From: an uncultured Clostridia bacterium
Lineage (GTDB): Bacteria; Bacillota; Clostridia; Christensenellales; UBA1242
Length of the DNA: 12,459 nucleotides
Direction: 5' to 3'
NCBI GenBank assembly: GCA_947584775.1
Contig: CANPWT010000031.1
Location: 1 to 12,459 of the forward strand
Part shown: piece by piece, positions 11,905 through 12,459 of the stretch
Layout of the letters: each line of letters opens with the position of its first letter
Position numbering within the stretch: the stretch's first letter is position 1
The notes under the pieces: model-generated
Database searches by the model: none
Seen by the model: the letters and a program-made list of their open reading frames with translations, nothing else
What the model was told of the DNA's origin: nothing
Made by a program: the position numbers and the translations under genes

Positions 11905-11930
11905 ATGTTAAAACCTAAAATTAATCAAGA

Positions 11931-11957
11931 AAAAAACGGAAATAATTTCCGTTTTTC
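11931..11957 (-). terminator. Rho-independent terminator of the minus-strand end gene
   Basis: AAAAACGGAAA / TTTCCGTTTTT (11932-11942 / 11946-11956) is an 11-bp perfect stem with a TAA loop, directly after the minus-strand stop at 11959-11961. On the minus strand it ends in six T. The plus strand also has T-runs after it, so it can back up the lipoprotein terminator. Confidence 0.88.
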
Positions 11958-11958
11958 T

Positions 11959-12459
11959 TTAACTTATAGTAATGGAGTTGCCGCCGCTCAACATGGAAAC
12001 TTGTACGCGTTCTACTAAGGTCATTTTTGAATATTCGTTTGGCCTTAGATAGTAAAAGTCTTTTTCTTCAGAGTTTTTCCCTCTTGTGATATAAAAATTA
12101 CTTGGATATTCATCATTCTTGTCTTTTTCTTTCCCGACATATGATAAAGAATCTCCATATTCGTATTTATACTTGTATCTCGTATACAAATTGATGTCTT
12201 TATCATTTAGATATCTATTGTTGTTAAATGTTCCGCCTGAATTGTTACTGGTAAATTGTATTTCACTAATGTGGTAAAGTAGGCCTGGCCCATAAGCAAA
12301 TTTATTATTCTCTGTTTCTGTCCCTATAATAACACCCGAAACACGCTCATAAACAGCATAATTGCCATCCGCATTTTTCTTAACATAAATATATTGATTT
12401 ATAAATTCATTGTTGTCTTGCCCCACTAACTCATCCAATGTTTTTGAGCCGTAAGTATA
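11959..12459 (-). CDS. Unknown protein, C-terminal 166 residues only
   Basis: The frame is open to the right edge, so the start lies outside; a TTG at 12436-12438 is merely internal. The visible part is rich in Tyr, Asn, Lys, Gly and Asp, without cysteine: INQYIYVKKNADGNYAVYER, VSGVIIGTETENNKFAYGPG, LYTRYKYKYEYGDSLSYVG, FYITRGKNSEEKDFYYLRP and a tail MLSGGNSITIS. The alternating pattern suggests beta structure, as in extracellular domains. No family is recognised, and no membrane segment or sorting signal is visible. It converges on the lipoprotein gene and shares its AT-rich codon use. A real gene is supported by its length, even codon use and the terminator right after its stop. Confidence 0.7.
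   Translation of the reverse strand, partial: YTYGSKTLDELVGQDNNEFINQYIYVKKNADGNYAVYERVSGVIIGTETENNKFAYGPGLLYHISEIQFTSNNSGGTFNNNRYLNDKDINLYTRYKYKYEYGDSLSYVGKEKDKNDEYPSNFYITRGKNSEEKDFYYLRPNEYSKMTLVERVQVSMLSGGNSITIS

Overview
The window is AT-rich DNA from a low-GC Gram-positive bacterium. A clostridial (Bacillota), probably uncultured gut-type lineage fits best. The reasons are consensus sigma-A promoters, strong AAGGAGG-type ribosome binding sites on some genes, TTG and GTG starts, SpoVG next to MurC, a RecD2 helicase near ComF, and a Firmicutes-type L10 leader ahead of rplJ-rplL. The species cannot be named from the sequence.

Layout, left to right. (1) 1-5438, minus strand: the N-terminal 278 codons of murC run off the left edge. 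Upstream of it are spoVG and a 1096-residue surface protein built of GLUG-type beta repeats. The gaps between these genes hold dispersed repeats, a six-unit hairpin array behind spoVG and a long hairpin terminator behind the surface protein gene. (2) 5700-9250, plus strand: recD2, then a near-perfect cloverleaf palindrome, then rplJ-rplL with a consensus promoter, an L10-binding leader and an attenuator. (3) 9300-10610, plus strand: a small XRE repressor and comF, probably cotranscribed, followed by a second cloverleaf element with the same outer stem in the opposite orientation. (4) 10890-12459: a lipoprotein of unknown function (plus strand) converges on an unknown, edge-truncated gene (minus strand), with a terminator for each between them.

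How the genes fit together: murC is cell-wall precursor synthesis, spoVG a site-specific DNA/RNA-binding regulator, recD2 DNA repair helicase work, rplJL the ribosomal stalk under feedback control, and comF the ComFC-like DNA uptake/processing family. The surface protein, lipoprotein and terminal gene look like strain-variable envelope functions.

The observations most worth following are: the two roughly 80-nt four-way-junction elements (7947-8024 and 10528-10608), which keep the same 10-bp outer stem and arm order while the arm sequences differ; an L10-leader segment that can pair with the loop of the downstream attenuator; several genes without a ribosome binding site whose -10 boxes sit at leaderless distance; the tandem hairpin array after spoVG; and a sharp change in base use inside the lipoprotein gene.
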